Shown here: in pieces, positions 1 to 8,894 of the stretch | How positions within the stretch are numbered: position 1 is the first letter of the stretch | How the letters are laid out: every line of letters starts with the position of its first letter | Made by a program: the position numbers and the translations under genes | Notes under the pieces: model-generated | Seen by the model: the letters and a program-made list of their open reading frames with translations, nothing else | What the model was told of the DNA's origin: nothing | The model's database searches: none | Source of the DNA: a bacterium | GTDB taxonomy: Bacteria > Planctomycetota > Planctomycetia > Planctomycetales > Planctomycetaceae | Assembly (NCBI GenBank): GCA_016125225.1 | Contig: WGME01000017.1 | Coordinates: forward strand, 234,974 to 298,973 | Length of the DNA: 64,000 bases | Reading direction: 5' to 3'

Positions 1-398
1 ACATCGACGGCCAGTTGTTCCGGGGCCATCTGTACCAGATGAATCTGAAACACTTCGTACTGTTCCAGGTTGGTATGTTCCCGCGCGAGTTCCGTTAATC
101 GATTGACAAATCGTTGCGACTGGTCGGTATTGGTGCTCGGCAGGAAGGGGACCCGCACCGTGATGCGCAACGTGGCTGGCCCTTTCTTATGTCGGCCCCC
201 TTCCACTTTGGGCAGAGAGTGCCGGAATTCCCGCCCAATCGCTTCGGTCAGTGGGCGGAAGGGTTTGGTATGGAGATCCCAGTAGATGTAGATCGTGGCG
301 GTGGCAATCGACCCCAGAATAAACATGCCGATGACCACGTATTTCCCGGGAATACCGGGTCGTAGAACCGTTGTGGCGGGGACTTCGGTGGTGTTCAC
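1..398 (-). CDS. Membrane-anchored hypothetical protein, 3' end outside window
   Basis: Open reading frame running off the left edge; about 132 residues are visible. It starts at a GTG whose last bases overlap the TGA of the upstream redoxin-like gene (GTGA at 398-395), which argues for translational coupling and fixes the start. After a short polar N-terminus there is one hydrophobic segment at about residues 20-40 (KYVVIGMFILGSIATATIYI), then a soluble basic region. I do not recognise the family. The coupling suggests that it works with the redoxin-like protein at the membrane. The N-in/C-out topology is inferred. Confidence 0.6.
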   Translation of the reverse strand, partial: MNTTEVPATTVLRPGIPGKYVVIGMFILGSIATATIYIYWDLHTKPFRPLTEAIGREFRHSLPKVEGGRHKKGPATLRITVRVPFLPSTNTDQSQRFVNRLTELAREHTNLEQYEVFQIHLVQMAPEQLAVD

Positions 399-964
399 GG
401 AGCGGTCATTTCACGCAGGAGTGCGGGCACATCGGCAACAGGCTGGGGAATGCCATTGAAGCTCAGCATCGTCCCTTTGCGATCAATCAGAAAAACCCCG
501 GACAGCGGCTGTTTCGATTCCGGATCAATCCGCCCCCATTTGACGTGAATCGAGAGATCGACATCACTGACCAGCGGAAAGGGGAATTCGCCCACGGTCT
601 CCATCGCCGCCCGATTCTGCTGCGGTAATGCCGTGCTGACTCCAACAACTTTGATGCCAGCCTGCTCCAGTTTCGGATAAGCCTCGCGGACAGCCAGTAA
701 CAGAGGATCGTGGGCGGCGGTGGCTTCCGTACTGTAAAACACGACCAGAATGCGGTGCCGATTGAGATACCGCTGCAACCGGAACATCTGGTTGTAGGCA
801 TCGAGCGCTTCGAAATCGGGGGCGGGGATCTCGATGTGGGCCTCAGCCAACTGATCGTCATAGGATTGTGGCTGGTTGACGGCCAGCCGCCAACTGCAGA
901 CCGTGACGATAATGACCCCAGCCAGCGCAACTCCCGCAAGTTTTCGATCCCAGATCTTGCTCAC
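395..964 (-). CDS. Redoxin/AhpC-like membrane-anchored protein lacking catalytic cysteine
   Basis: 189 residues from a GTG start. An N-terminal hydrophobic segment (about residues 9-24) is followed by a thioredoxin-fold domain of the AhpC/TSA type, recognised from the order IPAPDFEALDAYN, ILVVFYSTE, AGIKVVGVST, FPFPLVSDVD and GVFLIDRKGTM. In peroxiredoxins the strand-helix junction carries the peroxidatic Cys (FxxxFTxxC); here it reads FYSTEATAAHDP (residues 76-87) with no Cys. The only cysteine in the protein is C23, inside the anchor. It is therefore probably not a peroxidase or disulfide reductase and may have a binding or scaffolding role. It is coupled to the next gene by a GTGA overlap. 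Confidence 0.7.
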   Translation of the reverse strand: MSKIWDRKLAGVALAGVIIVTVCSWRLAVNQPQSYDDQLAEAHIEIPAPDFEALDAYNQMFRLQRYLNRHRILVVFYSTEATAAHDPLLLAVREAYPKLEQAGIKVVGVSTALPQQNRAAMETVGEFPFPLVSDVDLSIHVKWGRIDPESKQPLSGVFLIDRKGTMLSFNGIPQPVADVPALLREMTAP

Positions 965-1155
965 AATATTCGTTACCAGAGTTCGTCATCAGATTCGGAA
1001 CAAACAGCGTTTGCAGTATTCTAACGTGTATGCCAACCACTCGCCTGTCTGCGGCTGTACAGCAGCTTTATGGCGGACATCGATGAAACCCTCTCGAACT
1101 TGCGAGGGTATTCTCGTACACTGAACTCGTTTCAATCAGAAGAAGGTCGCGGGCC

Positions 1156-2979
1156 ATGGTGATGGGGCACATGATGCATCGATTCGGGAAATGGATCGCC
1201 GTGTGGTCGCTCTGTTTCGGAGGGGCATTGCCCCTGCTGGCACAGGACGAACAGGCGGAAGAAGCGGGCATCGAGTATCCGCTGCAGGTCATTCATTGCT
1301 CGGGGGTCGACCGCGTGCAGGGCAAGGCCGACGCCCTGTTCGCCGCAGCGGAACGGCCCGAGCTTTCCGACGTGTTGCAGAATTTTCTGGACGAGACGCT
1401 GCGCGGGATGAAAGGGGTCGACCGGACTCGCCCCTTCGGCATGATGCTGTACCTCAAGCCGGGACTGACACCGGGAATTGCAGCCGTTACCTACTTCCCG
1501 GTCGAAAGTCTCGACGAGTTCGTGCAGTTTCTCGCAGGGAAATCGGGCGTTTCCAAATCGGTCTCGAGTAAGAACGACCGCTACGAAATCACCGACGTCG
1601 ACTGGGGACCCGATCTGGTTGTCCAGCAGATTGGCGACTATGCCTACATGACGGCATTGGACGATGCGCTGGAACTGGATCGCAAGTTCCCGCATCCCGA
1701 ACGCATGGTGCGGAAACTGACCAGCCGTTATGACGTGGCCTATTCGTTGCTCATCAAGAATGTGCCGATTGCCACCCGGACGCTCTTTCTGGAGTTTTTT
1801 AAGAATCAGGCCCTGGCCAGCCTGCAACAGCGTGACGACGAACCCGAAGCCCCTTACCGCATTCGTCGAGCCAATGGGGAGGCCATGATTGATCTGCTCG
1901 ATATGGTCGTCCGTCAGGGGGAAGATTTTACGGTGGGGGCCTTTGCCGATCCCGATCAGCAGACGGGCTATGTGGAGCTCGAACTCAATGGCACGAAAGA
2001 TAGCGGCCTTTCCAAGTTTTTTGGTGAACTGGCCGGCCGACGCAGTTACTTCGATGCGGCTGTGGAACAGTCTGCCACGTTGTCGGTCAATACGTCGGTC
2101 CAGCTCGATGAAAAGCGCCGGGCTCCCTTCGTGGAGATGTTCCGCCTGGCCACCACCATCATTGAGGCAGAATTGACCAAGCGCGGAGAGAATGCAGCCT
2201 CCACGGCGCAGATCGCACCCTTCTTCAGCAGTTTGCTGCAATCCGCACAGATCGGTCATCTCGACCTGTTCCTGCAGATCAGTGGTGAGGAAGCACTCGA
2301 CTATCGGATGCTGGGTGGAGCACGGATTTATGGTGCGGAAAACCTGCCCGAGCAATTCGCTGAATTGCTCAAATTTGGCAAGGAGACAGTCTCGAAAACG
2401 GCACCCGGAGCGGGGGGCAAACACCTGCAGGAATTTGAGCTCGCGCAAAGCACCGTGGCAGGGTTTCCCGTACATGTGCTGCCCGTTCCTGCCGAGGGCG
2501 ATGTTCTCGCGATGACCATGTTTGGCAACGCGCCGCAACTTTATCTGTGTGCTACATCCGAAGCGATCTGGTTCGCCGTTGGCCAGGAATCGGCTCTAAA
2601 GCAACTCGAAAGCTCGATCAAACTGGTGACATCGGAACCCGATCCGAATCAACCCAAGCGACCGGCATTTCCGTTCCTGTTAACGACACATGCCTCGCAA
2701 TGGGTGAATGTCGCGATGGCTACGGGGGTTGATCCCGGCGAAGATGCCTATACCGAATCGAGCCTGACCGCCTTTGAACCCGACACCGACGAGTTTCGTC
2801 TGACGGCGAGACCCACCGAACGCGGCGTACGCGTCCGGGCGGAGATGCAACCCAGCTATTTCCGTTGGATCGGCATGCTGATCGGCAATACGATTGATGA
2901 GGGTTTGTCCCGAGAGCAGCAACGCGAAGAACGTCGCCAACGCCGTGAACAACAGAAAGCCGCCCCGACCATCAAATGA
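1156..2979 (+). CDS. Secreted hypothetical protein
   Basis: 607 residues. A signal peptide is visible (MMHRFGKWIAVWSLCFGGALPLLAQ, cleavage probably after LAQ). The ATG at 1156 is 10 nt after an AGAAGG-like Shine-Dalgarno; in-frame ATGs at 1162, 1171 and 1174 are alternatives. The mature part is a long mixed alpha/beta protein with no catalytic motif I recognise, ending in a very charged helix (residues about 585-600, rich in R, E and Q). It is followed 70 nt downstream by another secreted protein gene on the same strand. Function unknown; secretion is inferred from the signal peptide. Confidence 0.75.
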   Translation: MVMGHMMHRFGKWIAVWSLCFGGALPLLAQDEQAEEAGIEYPLQVIHCSGVDRVQGKADALFAAAERPELSDVLQNFLDETLRGMKGVDRTRPFGMMLYLKPGLTPGIAAVTYFPVESLDEFVQFLAGKSGVSKSVSSKNDRYEITDVDWGPDLVVQQIGDYAYMTALDDALELDRKFPHPERMVRKLTSRYDVAYSLLIKNVPIATRTLFLEFFKNQALASLQQRDDEPEAPYRIRRANGEAMIDLLDMVVRQGEDFTVGAFADPDQQTGYVELELNGTKDSGLSKFFGELAGRRSYFDAAVEQSATLSVNTSVQLDEKRRAPFVEMFRLATTIIEAELTKRGENAASTAQIAPFFSSLLQSAQIGHLDLFLQISGEEALDYRMLGGARIYGAENLPEQFAELLKFGKETVSKTAPGAGGKHLQEFELAQSTVAGFPVHVLPVPAEGDVLAMTMFGNAPQLYLCATSEAIWFAVGQESALKQLESSIKLVTSEPDPNQPKRPAFPFLLTTHASQWVNVAMATGVDPGEDAYTESSLTAFEPDTDEFRLTARPTERGVRVRAEMQPSYFRWIGMLIGNTIDEGLSREQQREERRQRREQQKAAPTIK

Positions 2980-3049
2980 AAAATTGTGGAACTCTAGATC
3001 GCGTTTGCGTTGTCAGCTATTAGGCCGTGAGTTGGCCAGGAGAACTAAC

Positions 3050-4450
3050 GTGCCACGCGAGATCTTTTCACTGGTGATGACCTGCCTGTTCTGGGGGACG
3101 ACGGCAATTGCCCTGGCACAACAGCAGGGTGGCAACAACAACACGGGCAACAATAATAATAACAATAACCGGAATAATGCCGGCGGAATTTTGATTGATG
3201 CCCGAGGCATTGTCACACCGGGCTTCACGGCCGACCAATCGAATCGGTTGAATCGCAAACGTCAACGCGCCTTGGCCGAGCAATCTCTGGCCGGCGATAT
3301 CTTGACGTCGAGTCCTTGCCGCAAGGTTTCACTGAACGGATTGGCAGAGGCCTTAGAGACGGAACTGGCGGCGGGCCGCAGTTTGTCGAACGAACTGCAG
3401 TGTCTGGCGGGACTGAATCGAGTCGATTACCTCTTTCTTGATCCCGACCAGCACGATGTCATTCTGGCTGGCCCCGCCGAGGGATTTGCACCCGATGCCA
3501 CGGGGCGGCAACGCGGCCTTGAAACCGGGCGGCCGACACTCCTGCTCGATGATTTCATCGTGGCATTAAGAACTGTGCCGGGTACCAGAAGCGTGGGTTG
3601 CTCGATTGATCCCTTGCCAGAGAATCTGGCGGCATTAACACGCTTCGTCCAGCAGAACAGTTCGGCTGCGACGCCTCAGGTCATCGAGGGCCGTTTCAAA
3701 CAGATGGCTCAGGTTCTCGGGCTGCACACCGTCTCGGTCATGGGGGTTCCAGGCGAGTCGCATTTTGCGCGTGTGCTGGTCGAAGCCGATTATCGAATGA
3801 AACGCATCTCCCTGGGATTGGAAGTGCCAGGCGTGAAGGGTTTGCGGAGCCATCTGTCGATGACGGGTGCTGGCGCGAACAGCATTCAGCGCTGGTGGTT
3901 CATGCCCTTTTACGAAGGGCTTTATCGCAGTTCGGATAGCTTGGCGTTTGAACTCACGGGGCAACGGCTGCAACTACTGTCGCAAGATGAAGTCGCGAAC
4001 GCTCAAGGGGAACGCTTTGCTGCCGCGACCTCCAAGGTATCGACCCTGGGCTTTGCTCAACAGTTCACCGACCGCTACCCCGACTTGGCGGAACTCTCGC
4101 CCGTTTTCGCGGAGTTACAGAATCTCACCGATTGGTGCATTATTGTCGCGCTCCTGGAACGGGAACAAGTGCGGGACCGTTACGGCTGGCAACCCGGAAT
4201 TCTGCGCGATGCCGAGCGTCTGCCGCATCAGGAATTTTCTGTGCCGAGGCAAGTTCCCGCCTTGGTCAATTCCCGGCGAGCCTCTTCAGGCGTGATTGTC
4301 GGGCTCGTAGGAGGTGGAGTCACCATCCATCCCGAGGCCACGCTGCGGAAAATCTCCGTGTCTGCGGACGATTCACGGCGGCTAAGTTCCTTGCGAGAAA
4401 CCACCCTCGCCGCACCGCGCAAGCCAGATCACGTCTGGTGGTGGGATTGA
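3050..4450 (+). CDS. Secreted DUF1598-type protein with poly-Asn tract
   Basis: The reading frame is open from 2894, but GTG at 3050 is preceded by AGGAG at the right distance and begins a signal peptide (VPREIFSLVMTCLFWGTTAIALA), so I take it as the start: 466 residues. An Asn/Gly-rich tract (QQQGGNNNTGNNN...) follows the cleavage site. The central region, with SVGCSIDPLPENL, VSVMGVPGESHFARVLVEADYRMK and the following IS(L)GLEVPGV, matches my memory of the planctomycete family DUF1598, whose function is unknown. It is probably co-transcribed with the preceding secreted protein gene. The assignment to DUF1598 is from family recall, not a search. Confidence 0.75.
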   Translation: MPREIFSLVMTCLFWGTTAIALAQQQGGNNNTGNNNNNNNRNNAGGILIDARGIVTPGFTADQSNRLNRKRQRALAEQSLAGDILTSSPCRKVSLNGLAEALETELAAGRSLSNELQCLAGLNRVDYLFLDPDQHDVILAGPAEGFAPDATGRQRGLETGRPTLLLDDFIVALRTVPGTRSVGCSIDPLPENLAALTRFVQQNSSAATPQVIEGRFKQMAQVLGLHTVSVMGVPGESHFARVLVEADYRMKRISLGLEVPGVKGLRSHLSMTGAGANSIQRWWFMPFYEGLYRSSDSLAFELTGQRLQLLSQDEVANAQGERFAAATSKVSTLGFAQQFTDRYPDLAELSPVFAELQNLTDWCIIVALLEREQVRDRYGWQPGILRDAERLPHQEFSVPRQVPALVNSRRASSGVIVGLVGGGVTIHPEATLRKISVSADDSRRLSSLRETTLAAPRKPDHVWWWD

Positions 4451-4509
4451 AACACGCGACACCCGGCAGCTCAGAAGAGCTTGAGAGAGATTATCGCAAG
4501 CGTCGTCGG

Positions 4510-5409
4510 TTATCGCTGAAACCCGGCTTCCTGCAATGTGGCCTCACCATTTGCCACGGCGATGAAGAGCACGCCCTGCATGCCATCTTTCAGACGGGAA
4601 TCAACATTCTCCACCTCAGCCCAGATGCGAACCTTCTGGGTCACCGGATCGACCTTGGGTTCAATAAACGTGAGTCGCCCGGCATAGACCTGCGGAGTTT
4701 CGTTCTCGGAAAGCCCGGGTATCGACCACTGCCAGCGCACTTCCTGCCCGGGACGCAACCGTAGCGAATCGGACAAGGTGACGTAGCCTTCAGCACGCAG
4801 TCGGGCCAGGTCGGCGATTTCGACAATCGCTTCTCCCTCGCGGACGGCTTCGCCTCGGCGTTTATTCACTTTCATCACCACGCCCGACCAGGGAGCCATC
4901 ACGGTGTAGGTGGAATATGTCGCCGCCGTTTCTTCGCGTTGCAAGCGAGCCAATTCCAGATGCCATTGAGCCTGTTCAAGCTGCAGCAAAGCCTTTTCGC
5001 TCGCCAGTCGCAAACGACGCAATTCAATCTCGGAAATGGTCCCCGAAGTTCCCTCATTCACCTTGACCGACTTGGAAAACTCCAGCGTGGCGAGCTCCGC
5101 AGCTTTGCGGGCAAACCGTAAATCAACATCGTTTTCGAGTTGCTTATCGGCAATTGCTAATTGAGCACGAATGATCTGATCGCGGAGCTTCGCGACATGG
5201 GCCCCGGCTTTCACGGTCTCGCCTTCGTGGACAGTCACTTCCTGGAGCACACCGGTCCGTTCAGCCGATAATGCTGCCCGGTCGATCAGGCTCAAGCGAG
5301 TCTCAGCCAGCCGAATCACAGGTGACGCAGATTGAGCCTGCACCCACGGCTGACCACCAGCATTCGCCAGGAGCAACCAACTTGCGAGCACCGCGCACCG
5401 CCACATCAT
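4510..5409 (-). CDS. HlyD-family periplasmic adaptor (membrane fusion) protein
   Basis: 299 residues from ATG 5409, chosen because GAGAAGG lies just upstream and a signal peptide follows directly (MMWRCAVLASWLLLANAGG...). The order lipoyl half-motif (SAERTGVLQEVTVHEGETVKAG), coiled-coil hairpin (about 85-165), second lipoyl half (YTVMAPWSGVVMKVNKRRGEAV) and beta-barrel (EGYVTLSDSLRLRPGQEV) is that of HlyD/RND adaptor subunits. Such proteins link an inner-membrane exporter to an outer-membrane channel. No exporter or TolC gene is visible next to it. It is divergent from a second adaptor starting at 5576, so the two are probably controlled from the shared 166-bp gap. Confidence 0.85.
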   Translation of the reverse strand: MMWRCAVLASWLLLANAGGQPWVQAQSASPVIRLAETRLSLIDRAALSAERTGVLQEVTVHEGETVKAGAHVAKLRDQIIRAQLAIADKQLENDVDLRFARKAAELATLEFSKSVKVNEGTSGTISEIELRRLRLASEKALLQLEQAQWHLELARLQREETAATYSTYTVMAPWSGVVMKVNKRRGEAVREGEAIVEIADLARLRAEGYVTLSDSLRLRPGQEVRWQWSIPGLSENETPQVYAGRLTFIEPKVDPVTQKVRIWAEVENVDSRLKDGMQGVLFIAVANGEATLQEAGFQR

Positions 5410-5575
5410 GCTCTGCACCTTCTCAATAGCCGAGAGAGTTTCCAGCAATTACCGTGCGGATATTAGGGGAGAGTGTTCAGGTTGGCAATCCCGAGATTTC
5501 CTCTTGACGGTGTCCCACAATTGACCGAAATTTCGCCACGATTCTCTGCGATTTTCGCTTGGGCAGGACATCAGC

Positions 5576-7114
5576 ATGTCGGCCGCCGCCATCAAACTTT
5601 CCGAACATCGTCCGCCACCGACCGTGCCTGCGGAAGAGTTCATGCCCTTGGCGGCTCGCCTGCACCAAAGCCTGGAACTGAACGACGTCGCGACCGCGAT
5701 CGCGGAAGCCGGTCGTCTCTGGACCCGTTGGGACCGCATTTCCGTTTACGAACGGAATGGCCGATCCTGGCGATTGCGGGCGGTCACAGGGCAAACTGTC
5801 CTCGCGGCAAAATCGCCCACAAATCTTCGGCTGACGCAACTGATTCAGCGAACGCAGCGGACTCCGCGTGTCTGGTCGTTCGATCAACGCCAGTCTCCCC
5901 CCTTGACTGATGCCGTTTCCACGGCGTTAGCAGAGTATCTGGCGGTGGCTGCTCCGTGCCGGATGCAACTGGAACCCGTGTTGGCCGAGTCCTGGTCGCG
6001 ACGCTCCAGCAGAAACTCCCACGATCACGCTCGTGCAGGCAAACCCATCGCTGTGCTGGTCTTCGAAGATTTTGAGCACCGGGGCGATGACCCTGCCCGT
6101 GATGAACGCACGCTGCGCCTGGTGGAGCAAGCCACGCTGGCCCTGAATCAGGCCTGGCAGGTCCGTCATATCCCCCTGCGCGGCTGGTGGCTGGCACTCG
6201 GGATCGCCTGGCGGTGGTGGACGACAAGCCGGCTGTTACTGGCCTGTGGCACATTGCTGCTTTTGGCGGCGGCTCTCTATGGTCTCACGGCCATCCCCGC
6301 GGACTTACAGATTCACGCAACGGGCCAACTTGTGACCGCCGAACGTCGCCGGGTCTTTGCGCCAGTGGAAGGCGAGGTCGTTGAATTGCTCGTGGCGACA
6401 GGCGATACGGTGACCGCTGGGCAACCCCTGCTCCGGCTCTCTGATCTCGTCCTGCAACAGGACATTGCCTTGAATCGCAGCCGCATCGCCGAAGTGCAGC
6501 AGTCACTCGAAGGGACCAAAGCCGAACTGCATGAACTGACGCGACAAGGCTCCGACGCCTTGGAACATGCCCGGTTGCAAACCCAGTTAACGCAACAACA
6601 GATCAAATTGCAGGGGCTGTACCAGCAGTCTCAACTTCTGAAAACGGAATCGGAACGCCAACTCGTGACCGCGCCGATCTCCGGTACAGTCACCACGCCT
6701 CATCTGCGAGATCAACTCACGCAACGCCCGCTGCAACGGGGCGATCTGCTACTGGAAATTGCCAGCGATCGCGACGGTTGGCAACTCGAGCTAATGATTC
6801 CCGAGGCCGAGTTTGGCAAGTTCCAACGCACGACCAACCATATCGACCCCACATCCGCCACGGCCGAATTCCGCCTCACCTCACAACCACAAGAGGTGCA
6901 TCATGCGCTGGTGACCACTGTGGCTCCCCGTACTATTGAGGTGCCTGATGTGGGGCCGTGCATTCCCGTCACGGCCCAAGTCGCCGATTTTGAGACCACA
7001 GAGGCCCGCTGGGGGGCGGATGTCGAAGCCCGATTGATCGGTCCGCAAACAACATTGGCGGAAGCCCTGTTCGGCGATTTTATCGACGCTCTCTACCGCT
7101 GGTCCTGGTGGTAA
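5576..7114 (+). CDS. GAF-like domain fused to HlyD-type adaptor
   Basis: 512 residues. The N-terminal about 190 residues are soluble and resemble a GAF-type sensor (WTRWDRISVYERNGRSWRLRAVTG, then AVLVFEDFEHR and LRLVEQATLALNQAW). One transmembrane helix follows at about 222-240 (LLLACGTLLLLAAALYGL), then a lipoyl/HlyD module (ATGQLVTAERRRVFAPVEG, GEVVELLVATGDTVTAGQPL), a coiled-coil hairpin and the second lipoyl half (RQLVTAPISGTVTTPHLRD). The architecture suggests an inner-membrane adaptor with a cytoplasmic sensing domain. It is divergent from the HlyD gene at 4510-5409. The GAF call is from pattern only; the HlyD part is secure. Confidence 0.8.
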   Translation: MSAAAIKLSEHRPPPTVPAEEFMPLAARLHQSLELNDVATAIAEAGRLWTRWDRISVYERNGRSWRLRAVTGQTVLAAKSPTNLRLTQLIQRTQRTPRVWSFDQRQSPPLTDAVSTALAEYLAVAAPCRMQLEPVLAESWSRRSSRNSHDHARAGKPIAVLVFEDFEHRGDDPARDERTLRLVEQATLALNQAWQVRHIPLRGWWLALGIAWRWWTTSRLLLACGTLLLLAAALYGLTAIPADLQIHATGQLVTAERRRVFAPVEGEVVELLVATGDTVTAGQPLLRLSDLVLQQDIALNRSRIAEVQQSLEGTKAELHELTRQGSDALEHARLQTQLTQQQIKLQGLYQQSQLLKTESERQLVTAPISGTVTTPHLRDQLTQRPLQRGDLLLEIASDRDGWQLELMIPEAEFGKFQRTTNHIDPTSATAEFRLTSQPQEVHHALVTTVAPRTIEVPDVGPCIPVTAQVADFETTEARWGADVEARLIGPQTTLAEALFGDFIDALYRWSWW

Positions 7115-7150
7115 TTCTGCGATTACGGGCGGACAAAATCTCCGTGGCAC

Positions 7151-7179
7151 CTGACGGGATCGCTGGCTCGGCTTATACT
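7151..7179 (+). promoter_or_regulatory. Candidate sigma-70-type promoter
   Basis: CTGACG (7151-7156) and TATACT (7174-7179) are separated by exactly 17 bp, upstream of the gene starting at 7206. The -10 box matches 5 of 6 consensus bases and the -35 box 4 of 6. Transcription would start near 7186. Confidence 0.45.
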
Positions 7180-7180
7180 A

Positions 7181-7204
7181 AAGGATCATTCGGGAAGGAT
7201 CCTT
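7181..7204 (+). promoter_or_regulatory. Inverted repeat over the ribosome binding site
   Basis: AAGGATC (7181-7187) is perfectly complementary to GATCCTT (7198-7204), with a 10-nt loop that contains part of the AAGGA Shine-Dalgarno of the gene starting at 7206. It could be an operator, or a hairpin masking the ribosome binding site if transcription starts far enough upstream. Confidence 0.35.
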
Positions 7205-7205
7205 C

Positions 7206-8879
7206 ATGTCGACATTACCACTGCACGTGCATACGGAAGAAAACGAACCGACGGTGGCGATTCCCCACCATCTCAACCTCGAATTGCTCATCCGCGATGC
7301 GGATGTCATCGCCGAACTCATCAGTCTGCCCGCCGGGGAACTTCGCGATGAATTCGCCCTGAAGGCCCTGCGAATTGGTGTGATCGCGCTTCGCCAGGCA
7401 CGGGGCCAACTCGATGTGGAAGCCATCCGCCGCGAGGGAGACCGGCTGCTCGTCAACCTCCAAAATCAACTGGAAACGCATTCCCGGCAGGTCAACGAAC
7501 GCACATCGACGACACTCCGTGAATACTTCGACCCACAGTCGGGTCGCTTTCAGGAACGAGTTGAGCGTCTGATCAAACGTGATGGCGAGTTGGAGCAGAC
7601 GCTACGGCGTCAGTTGGGGGCTGATGACTCGGAACTGGCCAAGACACTGACAACGCATTTCGGCCAGGAGAGTCCGCTCCTGAGCTGGTTGAATCCCGAC
7701 CAGTCGCGTGGTTTGCTCGGGGCACTCCGTGGGGCGATGGAAGAGCAACTCACCGCCCAGCGAGACCAAGTGCTCAAACAGTTCTCGCTGGATAACAAAG
7801 AAGGAGCGCTCGCGCGCCTGGTTCACGAACTGACGGAACGTCACGGAGAACTGACCGAACAATTGCAGGACCGGATTGATGCCGTCGTGAAAGAGTTTTC
7901 GCTCGATGAAGAGAATTCGGCGTTGAGTCGGCTGGTGACCAATGTGGAGCGTGCCCAGCGGACCATCACCCGGGAGTTTTCGCTCGATGAAGATGCCTCG
8001 GCGTTGTCGCGTCTGAAGCGGATGCTGGAACAGACCAACCTGGCAATTCACGAGCATTTGTCTCTGGACGAAGAAGACTCGGCACTGGCTCGCCTGAAAC
8101 GCGAACTCTTCTCGCTCTTCACCGTCCATCGCGACGAGAACGCCAAGTTTCAGGAAGAGGTCAAACTCGCACTCAATACGATGGTGGCCCGTAAAGCCGA
8201 GGCCGCCAAATCGACTCGACATGGCCTCGATTTTGAAGCGGCTTTGTTGCATCTCCTGCAACTTGAAGCCCAGAAGTCAGGCGACTGCTGCGAAGCCTCG
8301 GGAGCCCGTGTCGGTCGCATCAAGAACTGCAAGAAGGGTGATGCCGTCATCGAACTCGGACCTGAAAGCATTGCTCCGGGGGCGCGGATTGTCGTCGAAG
8401 CCAAAGAAGAGGCGGGCTATCAACTGACCGATGCTCGAGCGGAAATCGACGAAGCACGTAAGAACCGCGATGCCCAGGTGGGATTGTTCGTTTTCAGTCA
8501 AAAGACGGCCCCGGCTGCTCTCGAACCGCTGAGCCGCCTGGGTAACGATGTCTTCGTCGTCTGGGACCCGGAAGATCCGAATACCGAATTGACACTAAAG
8601 CTCTCCGTCAGCCTATGCCGTGCCCTCGCTGTCCGTCAGGAGATGAAAGACCAGGCGCAAACCGAAGATTGGCAGGCGATCGAAGCGGCCATCATCCATA
8701 TCGAAAAAGCTATCGGTGGCTTCGATGAAATGCAGACCTCGGCTGACCAAGTTGCAAAGCACGCCGAAAAGATGCTCAAACGGATCGGGCTGATGCGGAA
8801 AGAACTCGAAAAGCAGATCGAGATCTTACGAGAAAAAACGAGCGGGTTGAAAGCCGATGTGGCAGGTCAGGCACCATAG
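7206..8879 (+). CDS. FSLD-repeat coiled-coil protein with PD-(D/E)XK nuclease-like domain
   Basis: 557 residues, start ATG 7206 with AAGGA upstream. The N-terminal half is helical and contains a repeated module FSLDxxxxALxRL at residues 193, 231, 258 and 285 (the last reads LSLD), with spacings of 38, 27 and 27. Residues about 340-455 have the outline of a PD-(D/E)XK nuclease fold: E344 in a first helix (LDFEAALLHLLQLEA), D379 (KKGDAVIEL) and E398-A-K400 (RIVVEAKEE), followed by LFVFSQKTAP and DVFVVWDPED. The C-terminus is again coiled coil. No signal peptide, so cytoplasmic. The fold and DNA-related role are inferred from the motif; the family name is unknown to me. It stands alone between an adaptor gene and an ArsR gene. 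Confidence 0.7.
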   Translation: MSTLPLHVHTEENEPTVAIPHHLNLELLIRDADVIAELISLPAGELRDEFALKALRIGVIALRQARGQLDVEAIRREGDRLLVNLQNQLETHSRQVNERTSTTLREYFDPQSGRFQERVERLIKRDGELEQTLRRQLGADDSELAKTLTTHFGQESPLLSWLNPDQSRGLLGALRGAMEEQLTAQRDQVLKQFSLDNKEGALARLVHELTERHGELTEQLQDRIDAVVKEFSLDEENSALSRLVTNVERAQRTITREFSLDEDASALSRLKRMLEQTNLAIHEHLSLDEEDSALARLKRELFSLFTVHRDENAKFQEEVKLALNTMVARKAEAAKSTRHGLDFEAALLHLLQLEAQKSGDCCEASGARVGRIKNCKKGDAVIELGPESIAPGARIVVEAKEEAGYQLTDARAEIDEARKNRDAQVGLFVFSQKTAPAALEPLSRLGNDVFVVWDPEDPNTELTLKLSVSLCRALAVRQEMKDQAQTEDWQAIEAAIIHIEKAIGGFDEMQTSADQVAKHAEKMLKRIGLMRKELEKQIEILREKTSGLKADVAGQAP

Positions 8880-8894
8880 CTTCAACCCGGCGGT

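Noticed and set aside
1132..2538. 468-codon open frame on the minus strand opposite the secreted protein gene
   Set aside because: It is antisense to a gene with signal peptide and ribosome binding site, has a shuffled composition and no recognisable domain.
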